This document shows, piece by piece, positions 33,384 to 41,781 of a stretch of DNA of 64,000 bases. The translations under genes and the position numbers were made by a program. The stretch covers positions 143,843 to 207,842 of the forward strand of contig JAFLEF010000007.1 in assembly GCA_017309115.1 (NCBI GenBank). Direction: 5' to 3'. The first letter of the stretch is position 1; every line of letters starts with the position of its first letter. Below the pieces are notes generated by a model. That model ran no database searches. It was not told the origin of the DNA and saw nothing but the letters and a program-made list of their open reading frames with translations. Origin of the DNA: Verrucomicrobiota bacterium. GTDB taxonomy: Bacteria > Verrucomicrobiota > Verrucomicrobiia > Limisphaerales > UBA9464.

Positions 33384-34625
33384 TTAGGCATTTACCAACT
33401 CCGGTTGATCTGCGACTCGCAACGCTTCGAATTCGCGCAGACTGGGTCGGATTTCCCGAGTTTGCCCGACGTGTCCGGCGACGGCGTCCAAAGTCTTGAG
33501 ACCATTGCCAGTGATGCACAGGACCGCACTCGAGTCGGCGGGAATCTTGCCCTGGGCAATCAGCTTCTTGGCCACCCCCACCGTGACGCCCCCGGCCGTC
33601 TCCGCAAAAATGCCCTCACACTCCGCCAGCATCCGGATGCCCTCACGAATCTCATCGTCGGTCACATCATCCCCGGATCCACCAGTCTCCTTCATCACTC
33701 TCAGCGCATAGAATCCATCCGCCGGCGTCCCGATGGCCAGGGACTTGGCAATGGTGTTGGGCTTTTGCGGCTTGAAGAAGTCGAGTCCGGCCTTTTGTGC
33801 CTGGGTGATTGGATTACAGCCGGTCGCCTGAGCTCCGTGAATCTTCCACTTCGTCTCCGGCACCAACCCCAGCTTCGTGAACTCCTGATAGCTCTTGTGA
33901 ATCTTGGTCAGCAGCGAACCCGACGCCATGCACACCACGGTGTGCTCCGGCACCCGCCAGCCCAGTTGTTCCTGGATCTCAAAGCCCATGCTCTTCGAAC
34001 CCTCGGCGTAGTACGGGCGCATATTGACGTTCACGAAGGCCCAGCCGTACTTGCCGGCGATCTCGGCACACAAGCGGTTTACTTCGTCATAGTGCCCCCG
34101 GATTCCGATGACATTGGCGCCGTAGACCAGCGAATTGACCACTTTGCCCTGCTCCAGGTCGTGCGGAATGAACACGTAGCAATCAAGCCCGGCCGCCGCA
34201 GCATTGGCCGCCACCGAGTTCGCCAGATTACCCGTAGACGCGCACGCCACTGTCTTGAAGCCCAACTCCACGGATCGGCTCAGCGCGACGCTGACCACCC
34301 GGTCCTTGAAGGACAACGTGGGGTAATTGACTGCGTCGTTCTTGACGTAGAGCTCGCGAATCCCCAGGCGCTTGGCCAATCGATCGGCCTTCACCAAGGG
34401 CGTGAACCCCACCTGCCGCCCGACCGAGGGTTCGCCGGCCACCGGAAGTAGCTCGCGATAGCGCCACATGGTCTGCGGTCGGGATTGGATGGCCGCGCGG
34501 GTCAACTCCGCCTTAATGCGGTCGTAGTCGTACGCGACTTCCAACGGTCCAAAATCAAACTCGCACACATGGGTGGCACCCAGCGCGTATTCGTGTCCGC
34601 ATTCGCGGCACTTCAGCGCCTTCAT
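33384..34625 (-). CDS. thrC: Threonine-synthase-family PLP enzyme under SAM riboswitch control
   Basis: A fold-type II PLP enzyme of the threonine synthase family, 413 residues from the ATG at 34625. An N-terminal zinc-knuckle remnant (CRECG ... HVCEFDFGPLEV; the fourth Cys is Asp) is followed by the PLP-lysine motif YPTLSFKDRVVSVAL near 105, the phosphate-binding ACASTGNLANSVAANAA near 127, and SGSLLTKIHKSYQEF near 237. Standard ThrC turns O-phosphohomoserine into threonine. The SAM-I riboswitch upstream and two sulfur-carrier genes downstream suggest it may instead make homocysteine from O-phosphohomoserine and a protein thiocarboxylate; that is inference. Alternative starts: ATG 34646 or GTG 34679. 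A CAGGGATTC stretch before 34625 supports my choice. Confidence 0.88.
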   Translation of the reverse strand: MKALKCRECGHEYALGATHVCEFDFGPLEVAYDYDRIKAELTRAAIQSRPQTMWRYRELLPVAGEPSVGRQVGFTPLVKADRLAKRLGIRELYVKNDAVNYPTLSFKDRVVSVALSRSVELGFKTVACASTGNLANSVAANAAAAGLDCYVFIPHDLEQGKVVNSLVYGANVIGIRGHYDEVNRLCAEIAGKYGWAFVNVNMRPYYAEGSKSMGFEIQEQLGWRVPEHTVVCMASGSLLTKIHKSYQEFTKLGLVPETKWKIHGAQATGCNPITQAQKAGLDFFKPQKPNTIAKSLAIGTPADGFYALRVMKETGGSGDDVTDDEIREGIRMLAECEGIFAETAGGVTVGVAKKLIAQGKIPADSSAVLCITGNGLKTLDAVAGHVGQTREIRPSLREFEALRVADQPELVNA

Positions 34626-34711
34626 GAATCCCTGGCTATGGCTCATAACGTCGTCGATCAGTGGACACTTGGCGTCCACAGCCCAGCCGAGTTGCTGCGA
34701 AATGGGGAAAC

Positions 34712-34745
34712 AAAAAACCCCTTCCCGCCGGACGAGAAGGGGTTC
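34712..34745 (-). terminator. Rho-independent terminator of the SAM riboswitch
   Basis: On the minus strand a 9-bp stem AACCCCTTC / GAAGGGGTT (plus 34736-34744 and 34716-34724) with an 11-base loop is followed by a run of T. It lies between the SAM-I aptamer and thrC, about 90 bases before the start codon. The 5' arm of the stem overlaps a segment (34731-34739) that can pair with the 3' strand of aptamer helix P1 (34763-34771, 9 pairs), giving an antiterminator when SAM is absent. Confidence 0.88.
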
Positions 34746-34765
34746 GGAAAGCCGGACCGGCGCTT

Positions 34766-34888
34766 CTCATCTTCGCCGAGATCTCGTTTCCGAAATCTCA
34801 GCCGGATTTGGCACCTGGTCGTCGAACTGCCGGTTCAACCGGTTGCCGTGGCGTCTGCGGGCCGTTTCCCTCAGCCACTCTGGATGAG
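34766..34888 (-). promoter_or_regulatory. SAM-I (S box) riboswitch aptamer
   Basis: The minus strand carries the SAM-I core: P1 CTCATC (34888-34883) pairs with GATGAG (34771-34766); between them lie GAGTGGCTGAGGGA (kink-turn region), GGCCC, GGCAACCGG near 34845, and GGTGCCAAATCC near 34810, in consensus order and spacing, followed by a short P4-like hairpin GAGATTTCGGAAACGAGATCTC. SAM binding would stabilise P1 and free the downstream terminator, shutting off thrC and the sulfur-carrier genes when SAM is plentiful. The motif was recognised by eye; a covariance-model search would settle it. Confidence 0.93.
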
Positions 34889-35050
34889 CTGCCTTGGTCT
34901 CCCAAGACGACGAAACCAATGCCGGAAGAACGGGTGCGGTGTCAAAATATTTTTCCCCCGACTCGTCCCAGCCTACCCAGAACACAGAACCCGGAAATTT
35001 TCTTCGCGCAACGTCGCCCTCCCGTGTTCCATCTCGTCACTTTTCGTAGC

Positions 35051-36637
35051 ATGCCGAAACGTACTGACATCCATTCCGTCCTCATCATTGGCGCCGGCCC
35101 CATCATCATCGGCCAAGCCTGTGAGTTTGACTATTCCGGAACCCAAGCCTGCAAGGCTCTCCGCGAGGAAGGGTATCGCGTCATCCTGGTGAACTCGAAT
35201 CCAGCCACCATCATGACCGATCCGGAGTTCGCCGACCGAACCTACATCGAGCCCATTACGCCCGAGGCCGTCGAGAAGATCATCGTTCGCGAGTTGGAAA
35301 CCATGCGGATCCTGGGCGTGCCCACTCAATCCGCCGATCCCGCCGTCGCCCACAAACTGGTGCTGCTGCCCACCCTCGGCGGGCAGACTGCCCTCAACAC
35401 CGCCATGAAACTCCACAAGAGCGGCGTGCTCGAACGGCATGGAGTGGAAATGATCGGGGCCAAGGCCGACGCCATCGAAAAGGGCGAGGATCGCCAAATT
35501 TTCAAAGACCTGATGCTGAGCATTGGCCTCGACGTTCCCATTAGCGGAACCGCTCACGACATGGCCGAAGCCCGCGCCGTCGCCGAGAAGATCGGAAAGT
35601 TCCCGGTGATTATTCGGCCGGCCTTCACCCTTGGGGGAACCGGTGGCGGCATCGCCTACAATCGCGACGAGTTCGAAGAAATCGCCAAACGAGGCATGGA
35701 CTTGTCGCCCGTCTCGGAAATTCTCGTCGAAGAATCGCTACTCGGCTGGAAGGAATACGAGATGGAGGTCATGCGCGACCGGGCCGACAACTGCGTCATC
35801 ATCTGCTCCATCGAAAATTTTGATCCGATGGGCGTGCATACCGGTGACTCCATTACGGTCGCCCCCATCCAGACGCTCACCGATAAGGAGTACCAGATCA
35901 TGCGCGATCAAAGCTTCGCCGTGATCCGGGCCGTCGGTGTCGAAACCGGCGGGTCGAACATCCAGTTCGGCGTCAATCCGGACACCGGGCGCATGGTCAT
36001 CATCGAGATGAATCCCCGGGTTAGCCGGAGTTCCGCACTGGCCTCCAAGGCCACCGGATTCCCGATTGCGAAGATCGCAGCCAAACTGGCCGTCGGCTAT
36101 CTGCTCGATGAGATTCGCAATGACATCACCCGGGAAACTCCCGCCAGTTTCGAGCCCACGATCGATTACGTCGTCACCAAGATTCCCCGGTTTGCGTTCG
36201 AGAAGTTTCCCCAGGCAGACCCGACCTTGACCACCCAAATGAAGAGCGTCGGTGAAGCCATGGCCATCGGACGGACCTTTAAGGAAAGCCTCCAGAAATG
36301 TCTGCGCTCCCTGGAGATTGGTCGCAGCGGGCTCGGCGGAGACGGCAAGCCGTGGCGCATCACGGGAAGCCTGCCACGGTTTGAACGCGCTGAAGGTCAG
36401 GCGGAAGAACCCCTCGTGGTCGAACTCTATGGCGACCGGGACATCCTTCCCCGCGAAATCATCACGCGAAAACTTAGCGTGCCCAATGCGGAACGAATTT
36501 TCTTTATCCGTCACGCCCTGCGCGCCGGATTCAGCATCGACGAGATCTTTCAGCTCAGCAAAATCGACCGGTGGTTCCTTACCCAGATCAAGGAGATCGT
36601 CGATTTCGAGGAACTGCTGGCCAACTCGCAGAATTGA
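35051..36637 (+). CDS. carB: Carbamoyl phosphate synthase large chain, N-terminal half only
   Basis: The 528 residues cover the carboxyphosphate ATP-grasp domain and the oligomerisation domain of CarB and then stop. Landmarks: [32 protein letters not shown] at the start, [13 protein letters not shown] near 108, [21 protein letters not shown] near 185, [24 protein letters not shown] near 315, and the [25 protein letters not shown] region near 490. Full CarB is about 1070 residues with a second ATP-grasp half and an allosteric domain; the next gene is unrelated. It is either a split carB or a truncated copy. The frame is open upstream to 34661 but that part runs through the riboswitch region; ATG 35051 gives the canonical N terminus. 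Confidence 0.92.
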   Translation: MPKRTDIHSVLIIGAGPIIIGQACEFDYSGTQACKALREEGYRVILVNSNPATIMTDPEFADRTYIEPITPEAVEKIIVRELETMRILGVPTQSADPAVAHKLVLLPTLGGQTALNTAMKLHKSGVLERHGVEMIGAKADAIEKGEDRQIFKDLMLSIGLDVPISGTAHDMAEARAVAEKIGKFPVIIRPAFTLGGTGGGIAYNRDEFEEIAKRGMDLSPVSEILVEESLLGWKEYEMEVMRDRADNCVIICSIENFDPMGVHTGDSITVAPIQTLTDKEYQIMRDQSFAVIRAVGVETGGSNIQFGVNPDTGRMVIIEMNPRVSRSSALASKATGFPIAKIAAKLAVGYLLDEIRNDITRETPASFEPTIDYVVTKIPRFAFEKFPQADPTLTTQMKSVGEAMAIGRTFKESLQKCLRSLEIGRSGLGGDGKPWRITGSLPRFERAEGQAEEPLVVELYGDRDILPREIITRKLSVPNAERIFFIRHALRAGFSIDEIFQLSKIDRWFLTQIKEIVDFEELLANSQN

Positions 36638-36650
36638 TGTGGGTGGACAC

Positions 36651-36679
36651 CAGCCCTGTTTTTGAATCCAGCAGGGCTG
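36651..36679 (+). terminator. Possible terminator after carB
   Basis: An 8-bp perfect stem CAGCCCTG / CAGGGCTG (36651-36658 and 36672-36679) with a 13-base T-rich loop lies 14 bases after the carB stop. It is followed by TCTTCG, not a clean T-run, so it may be a weak terminator or simply a 3' stabilising hairpin. Confidence 0.4.
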
Positions 36680-36752
36680 TCTTCGCCAGTCCGTCCGCCC
36701 CAGAGCCACGCCCCTGCCCCGGTTTAGCGGAGACACGGTCAGGAAGCCGCCC

Positions 36753-37850
36753 ATGAAGGCCTTCCACTGCGACCGGTGCGGCGGCTTGGTCTATTTCGAG
36801 AATGTCCAATGCCTGAACTGCGGTCGCAAATTGGGGTTCCTTCCGGACTGCGGCGATCTCAGTGCCCTGGAACCTGGCCACGACGGCTGGGATCGGGCCC
36901 TGACCCCGAGAGCCCAAGGGGCTCGGTATCGTCGCTGCCGAAACGATCTCGACCATCATCTCTGCAACTGGCGAATCCCGGAAGGTGATCCACACGCGTA
37001 CTGCCGCTCCTGCCGCCTCAACGAGGTCATTCCCGACCTGGATCTTCCTGGCAATTTGGAGCGCTGGCGAAAACTGGAGGCGGCCAAGCGGCGAATCCTC
37101 TACTCGCTCGGACAACTGGGTCTTCCTCTCGGCGGCGTCCCAGCGGAGAACCGACCGGCCCTGCGCTTTCGCTTCCTCGGCCCCGACGCCTACGGAGCCC
37201 TCCCGCTCACCGGTCACTTCAGCGGGCTGATCACCATCAACATTGCCGAAGCCGACGACGACCAACGGGAAGGTCAGCGCATTCGTCTGCATGAGACTTA
37301 TCGCACGCTGCTGGGCCACCTTCGCCACGAGATCGCGCACTATTACTGGGAGCAACTGATCTCCTGGACCTCCCGAATTCCCGCGTTTCGCCGGGTATTT
37401 GGCAACGAGGAACAGAACTATGAGGAATCACTCGGCCGCTACTACTTCTACGGACCGGCCGCCAATTGGCCGGACCATTTTGTGAGCGCCTACGCCAGTG
37501 CCCACCCTTGGGAAGATTGGGCCGAGACCTGGGCCCATTACCTCCACATGTCCGATACAGTCGAAACGGCGACGAGCCTGGGAGTCATGTTGCGACCCAC
37601 ACATCCTGACGCGGCCAGCATGCAGGCCAACCCCGCCCTGCTCACCGGTCAGGACGACCCCTTCGACTCCATACTGGCCTATTGGCTGCCCCTGACCCGG
37701 GCCCTGAATTCGCTGAACCGCGGAATGGGCCTGCCTGATTTGTATCCGTTTGTTCTACCCAAACCCGCCCTCGAGAAACTCCGCTTTGTCCATGAAGTCA
37801 TCCGCGCATCCCGCAACAATCGAATCCATACCCTTCGTTCGGGATCCTGA
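36753..37850 (+). CDS. Zinc-ribbon putative zinc metallopeptidase
   Basis: A 365-residue protein of the putative zinc-binding metallopeptidase family with an N-terminal zinc ribbon. CDRCGGLVYFENVQCLNCGRKLGF starts the protein and a second Cys group follows (RRCRNDLDHHLCNW ... AYCRSCRLNEVIPDLD). The catalytic motif is LRHEIAHYYWEQL near 190 with WAETWAHYLHMSDT near 255 likely giving the third zinc ligand. No signal peptide is seen, so a cytoplasmic location is likely. Substrate unknown. Confidence 0.85.
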   Translation: MKAFHCDRCGGLVYFENVQCLNCGRKLGFLPDCGDLSALEPGHDGWDRALTPRAQGARYRRCRNDLDHHLCNWRIPEGDPHAYCRSCRLNEVIPDLDLPGNLERWRKLEAAKRRILYSLGQLGLPLGGVPAENRPALRFRFLGPDAYGALPLTGHFSGLITINIAEADDDQREGQRIRLHETYRTLLGHLRHEIAHYYWEQLISWTSRIPAFRRVFGNEEQNYEESLGRYYFYGPAANWPDHFVSAYASAHPWEDWAETWAHYLHMSDTVETATSLGVMLRPTHPDAASMQANPALLTGQDDPFDSILAYWLPLTRALNSLNRGMGLPDLYPFVLPKPALEKLRFVHEVIRASRNNRIHTLRSGS

Positions 37851-37958
37851 ACGGTAGCTCCACCCTCCCCGTCGGTCGCAATCGTTGTAATTTTTCGGCA
37901 CTCCGTCCGACTTGAATTACGGTGGGGAGCGGCAAGGCACTCCGCGCTAATTGAACCA

Positions 37959-39074
37959 ATGAAACCTAGCCCAAAATTTAGTTTGTCCCTGGTGCTCGTC
38001 CTGGGAGTTGTCACCGCCTCGTTTTTCTGGGTTCGCAGCGCCAACCCGGACCGCGAACCATCCCTCTCGCCATCCGCCATGAGCAATTTCGAAAAGCCCC
38101 ACGAATCCGAACTCAAACGCAAGCTCACCCCGGAACAGTTCGCCGTTACCCAGCAGTGCGGGACCGAACCGCCGTTTCGCAACGCCTATTGGGATAACAA
38201 GAAGCCCGGTCTGTACGTGGACGTCGTCTCGGGCGAACCCCTGTTCAGTTCGCTGGACAAGTTCGACTCCGGAACAGGCTGGCCCAGTTTCACTCGCCCG
38301 GTGTCAGGAGCGGAGGTCGTCGAGAAAAAAGATACTGAGTTCGGCATGGTCCGTACCGAGGTCCGTTCGAAAGGCGCCGACTCCCATCTCGGCCACGTCT
38401 TTGACGACGGCCCTGGGCCGACGCGCCAACGATACTGCATCAACTCCGCCTCCCTGCGGTTTGTGCCGGTGGAGAAGATGGCCGAGGAAGGTTACGGCGC
38501 CTATCTGGGACCGTTTGTGAAGGCCGGGCTGATTCCCGTCGCGACCAATGCCAACAGCGCGCCGGCCGCGACCGCAGCCCCTTCCAACCGGGAGACGGCA
38601 CTGCTCGCCGGCGGTTGCTTTTGGGGAATGGAGGAGATCGTCCGCAAAATTCCCGGAGTCCTGGAGACAACCGTCGGTTACACCGGCGGGACCGTGAAGA
38701 ATCCCACCTACGAACTGATTTGCACCGGCCGTACCGGACACGCAGAAGGGCTCAAGGTTGTGTTCGATCCGGCCCAACTGAGTTACGGACAGCTCCTGGG
38801 CTACTTTTTCCGGATGCATGATCCGACGACCCTCAATCGCCAGCACAACGACGTGGGCACTCAGTATCGTTCAGCCATCTTCTATCTGAATGACGAGCAA
38901 AAGGAAGTAGCTGAGCGCGTGAAGGCCCAAGTTGACCAGTCCGGGAAATGGAAGCGATCCATTGTCACCGAGATTACCCGTGCCTCGGAGTTCTACCCTG
39001 CCGAAGACTACCACCAGGACTATCTCATCAAGCATCCGGGCGGGTACAACTGTCACGTCCTGCGCCCCGAGTGA
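37959..39074 (+). CDS. msrBA: Exported MsrB-MsrA fusion, methionine sulfoxide reductase
   Basis: A 371-residue envelope protein that reduces both stereoisomers of methionine sulfoxide. A membrane/signal segment ([17 protein letters not shown]) precedes the MsrB domain (about 45-175) with [21 protein letters not shown] and the catalytic Cys in [11 protein letters not shown]. The usual zinc CxxC of MsrB is replaced ([11 protein letters not shown]), so it is a zinc-free form. An Ala/Pro linker leads to MsrA (about 205-371) with [17 protein letters not shown] and GYTGG. The domain order MsrB-MsrA is the reverse of many pathogen fusions. The electron donor is probably a thioredoxin-like protein; none is adjacent. 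Confidence 0.94.
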   Translation: MKPSPKFSLSLVLVLGVVTASFFWVRSANPDREPSLSPSAMSNFEKPHESELKRKLTPEQFAVTQQCGTEPPFRNAYWDNKKPGLYVDVVSGEPLFSSLDKFDSGTGWPSFTRPVSGAEVVEKKDTEFGMVRTEVRSKGADSHLGHVFDDGPGPTRQRYCINSASLRFVPVEKMAEEGYGAYLGPFVKAGLIPVATNANSAPAATAAPSNRETALLAGGCFWGMEEIVRKIPGVLETTVGYTGGTVKNPTYELICTGRTGHAEGLKVVFDPAQLSYGQLLGYFFRMHDPTTLNRQHNDVGTQYRSAIFYLNDEQKEVAERVKAQVDQSGKWKRSIVTEITRASEFYPAEDYHQDYLIKHPGGYNCHVLRPE

Positions 39075-39099
39075 CCTCACCGTTTCGCGGTCTTCCTTC

Positions 39100-39131
39100 A
39101 CCCGCCGTCCTCACAAAGGCGGCGGGTTTTT
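39100..39131 (+). terminator. Terminator after msrBA
   Basis: An 8-bp GC-rich stem ACCCGCCG / CGGCGGGT (39100-39107 and 39120-39127) with a 12-base loop is followed by TTTTGG, continuing the T of the stem. It overlaps the last codons of the convergent small membrane-protein gene. Confidence 0.75.
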
Positions 39132-39374
39132 GGTGATCAGATATCGGACAAAGGATCCCAACCCGGAAAACCGATAACGCGAATCGATGTACCGTTCGAT
39201 GACGTAAAACGCAAAATAGTAGGACCGGCAAAACGCCCAGATGGTCAGCGCCAACAACAACGCCGTCCGCCAGTGAAAATTCTCGGCCAGCAAAAGCGCA
39301 CTACCGGAAACGCCAATGACCAGGAACAAGACCGCTTTGAGATACATCGCCCGGTGACTTCGGAGATCGGTCAT
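39111..39374 (-). CDS. Small membrane protein, unknown function
   Basis: An 87-residue protein with two predicted membrane segments (AVLFLVIGVSGSALLLAE, about 14-31, and WRTALLLALTIWAFCRSYYFAFYVIE, about 35-60) and a basic C terminus. The hydrophobic pattern and clean ATG support a real gene. I recognise no family. It converges with msrBA and shares its terminator region. Confidence 0.65.
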   Translation of the reverse strand: MTDLRSHRAMYLKAVLFLVIGVSGSALLLAENFHWRTALLLALTIWAFCRSYYFAFYVIERYIDSRYRFSGLGSFVRYLITKNPPPL

Positions 39375-39517
39375 GAGCCTACCCTGTCAAAAATGGCAAC
39401 CTAGGGCGCTGGTTTTCTAAACCCGCGTCGAGGTGGTCGACCGCGGGGCGACCTTGAATCCCCGGCTTGGCCTGACGGGTTGCGTCCAAACGGAAAATCG
39501 CGTGGCATGGCGGCAAC

Positions 39518-41554
39518 GTGAAACGCGACTCCTTGCTTGTGGCGGTGCTCTGTCTGATTTCCACCGATTCGCTGACGGCAGCGGAATCCTCCCGCCCGAT
39601 TCCTCCTCGGTTCGGCGTCGTCAACATGGACCTCACCGCCGATCCCCGCGTGGACTTCCCCCGCTACGCCTTTGGGAAGTGGCTGCAGGACCACCCGATC
39701 CCGGAAGACAAGTCGCGTTGGGGCGGTTTTGACGAACTCGCGCAGTACAATTGGGCGGCCCTCAAGGACATCCTCGAGCGAACTGCGGCCACCAACCATG
39801 CCCCAGGCTCAGTTGGCCAAAAGGTCGGCGACTTCTACGCGTCGGCCCTCGATGAAGCCACCATCAACGCCGCCGGACTCAAGCCCCTTGAGCCTCAGTT
39901 GTCCCAAATCGCGAACATCGCCACCAAGGAGGACTTGGCCCGCGTCCTGGCTCAATTGCACCAGCAGGGAACCAGTTCCTTTTTTGGCGTAGGTGTCGGA
40001 GCCGACCAAAAGAAGAGTGACATCAATGCCCTCTATGCCAGCCAGGGTGGATTAAGCCTGCCCAGCAAGGACTACTACTTCAGCGATCAGTTCGAAAAGC
40101 AGCGAACCGAGTTTCTGGCCCACATCGCCAAGATGATGGTTCTTGCCGGGAGTACCCCGGAGGCCGCCACGGCGGAGGCACAGACCGTTTTTGACGTGGA
40201 GAAGTCGCTGGCGGCCAATTCCAAGACTCCGCTGGAACTGCGCGATCGACTGGCCAACTACAACAAGATGGCCACCTCGGAGCTGGCGAGCAAAGTCCCG
40301 GCGTTTCCCCTAGGCCTGTATCTGTCCGAACGCGGCCTCACCGGGCCGGCCGCCGAGGAGATCATCGTCGGGCAGCCCAAGTTCTTTGAAGGCCTGCAGG
40401 AACAACTAGGCGCCCGGCCGCTCTCGGATTGGAAGACGTATCTCCGCTACAAAACCCTGAACGACGCCGCCCCCGCCCTCGCCGCGCCGTTTGAACAGGA
40501 AAACTTTCGCTTCTACGGCACGGTGCTCCGCGGCACTCCAGCCCAGGAACCCCGCTGGCAACGCGCCGCCCGAATGGTGGACGGCGGCATTGGTGAAGCA
40601 CTGGGCGAGCTCTACGTCGCCGAATACTTCCCGCCCTCAGCCAAGGCCCGCATGGACGAAATGATCGTCAACATCACTGCAGTGATGAAGGAGCGCTTGC
40701 AAAAACTGGACTGGATGACCGAGTCCACCCGCCAAAAGGCCCTGGCGAAGTTTGAACGGTTCGTCGCGCGGATTGGCCATCCGGACAAGTGGCGGGACTA
40801 CGGTCCGGTCGAAATTCGCCGTCAGGACCTGTTTGGAAACCTCCGGTCCGCCGCCCTTTTCGACACCAAGCGCAACCTCGCCAAGTTGGGCAAACCTGTG
40901 GATAAATCCGAATGGGGCATGACTCCACCCACGGTCAACGCCTACTTCCAACCCACCGCCAATCAGATCGTGTTTCCCGCCGGCATTCTGCAACCCCCCT
41001 TCTTCGACTTCACCTTGGATGACGCCGTCAACTACGGAGCGATCGGTGGCGTGATCGGCCATGAGATCACGCATGGTTTCGATGATCAGGGACGCCGCTA
41101 CGATGCCGACGGTAATCTGACCGACTGGTGGACCCCGGAGGATGCCGAGAAGTTCACAGCTCGTGCCACTGCCCTCATCGAGCAGTACAACAACTACAAC
41201 GCGCTGCCCGGACTGAATGTCAACGGCGCGCTCTCCCTGGGTGAGAACATTGCCGATCTGGGCGGCACTTCGATCGCGTTTGAAGCCCTCCAACGATCGC
41301 TCAAGGGCAAGGAGCGAAAACTCATCGACGGCTTCACCCCCGAACAACGCTTCTTCCTCTCTTGGGCCCAGCAATGGCGGACGGCTTTCCGGCCCGACGC
41401 CCTCCGCCGCCAGGTTGTAGTCGGTCCCCACTCCCCGGGAATGTTCCGGGCCATTGGTCCGATTTCGAACATGCCGGAGTTTTTCGAGGCCTTCGGAATC
41501 AAGGAAGGGGACCCCATGTGGAGAAAGCCCGAAGCAAGGGTGAAGATTTGGTGA
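39518..41554 (+). CDS. M13-family (neprilysin/PepO-like) metallopeptidase
   Basis: A 678-residue exported zinc endopeptidase. After a short signal peptide (LLVAVLCLISTDSLTAAES) comes the N-terminal M13 domain (FPRYAFGKWLQDHPIPEDKSRWGGFDEL), then the catalytic domain with NAYFQPTANQIVFPAGIL, the zinc motif VIGHEITHGFDDQG (H515, E516, H519) and the third ligand in GENIADLGG near 575. The final residues lack the CxxW motif of eukaryotic members, as normal in bacteria. Typical length and all catalytic residues are present. It likely degrades peptides in the envelope. Confidence 0.95.
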   Translation: MKRDSLLVAVLCLISTDSLTAAESSRPIPPRFGVVNMDLTADPRVDFPRYAFGKWLQDHPIPEDKSRWGGFDELAQYNWAALKDILERTAATNHAPGSVGQKVGDFYASALDEATINAAGLKPLEPQLSQIANIATKEDLARVLAQLHQQGTSSFFGVGVGADQKKSDINALYASQGGLSLPSKDYYFSDQFEKQRTEFLAHIAKMMVLAGSTPEAATAEAQTVFDVEKSLAANSKTPLELRDRLANYNKMATSELASKVPAFPLGLYLSERGLTGPAAEEIIVGQPKFFEGLQEQLGARPLSDWKTYLRYKTLNDAAPALAAPFEQENFRFYGTVLRGTPAQEPRWQRAARMVDGGIGEALGELYVAEYFPPSAKARMDEMIVNITAVMKERLQKLDWMTESTRQKALAKFERFVARIGHPDKWRDYGPVEIRRQDLFGNLRSAALFDTKRNLAKLGKPVDKSEWGMTPPTVNAYFQPTANQIVFPAGILQPPFFDFTLDDAVNYGAIGGVIGHEITHGFDDQGRRYDADGNLTDWWTPEDAEKFTARATALIEQYNNYNALPGLNVNGALSLGENIADLGGTSIAFEALQRSLKGKERKLIDGFTPEQRFFLSWAQQWRTAFRPDALRRQVVVGPHSPGMFRAIGPISNMPEFFEAFGIKEGDPMWRKPEARVKIW

Positions 41555-41781
41555 GTAACCCCGACTGTCCCTGGAATTCGGGTGTATTCGCACGCCCGAT
41601 TCTCGGTTCCAAGAAACGACTCCTCTAGTGTCAAAAGTGGCTTTGGAGGCCGTCTCTAGGGGCAAATTTCGCTCTCGAGGCGAAGCAATTCTGAGATTTG
41701 CCACGGGGTGGATCGGCGGCACACATCCTGCGCGGGGCGGGCCGACTGTCTCGGAATTGACCCACAGTCCACCTCCAAACC

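Noticed and set aside
34712-34745. Ordinary terminator of an upstream minus-strand gene
   Set aside because: There is no minus-strand gene to the right; the hairpin pairs competitively with the SAM-I aptamer strand, so it is a riboswitch expression platform.
34661-35050. Upstream extension of carB
   Set aside because: The extension crosses the SAM riboswitch and is not CarB-like; canonical CarB starts at 35051.
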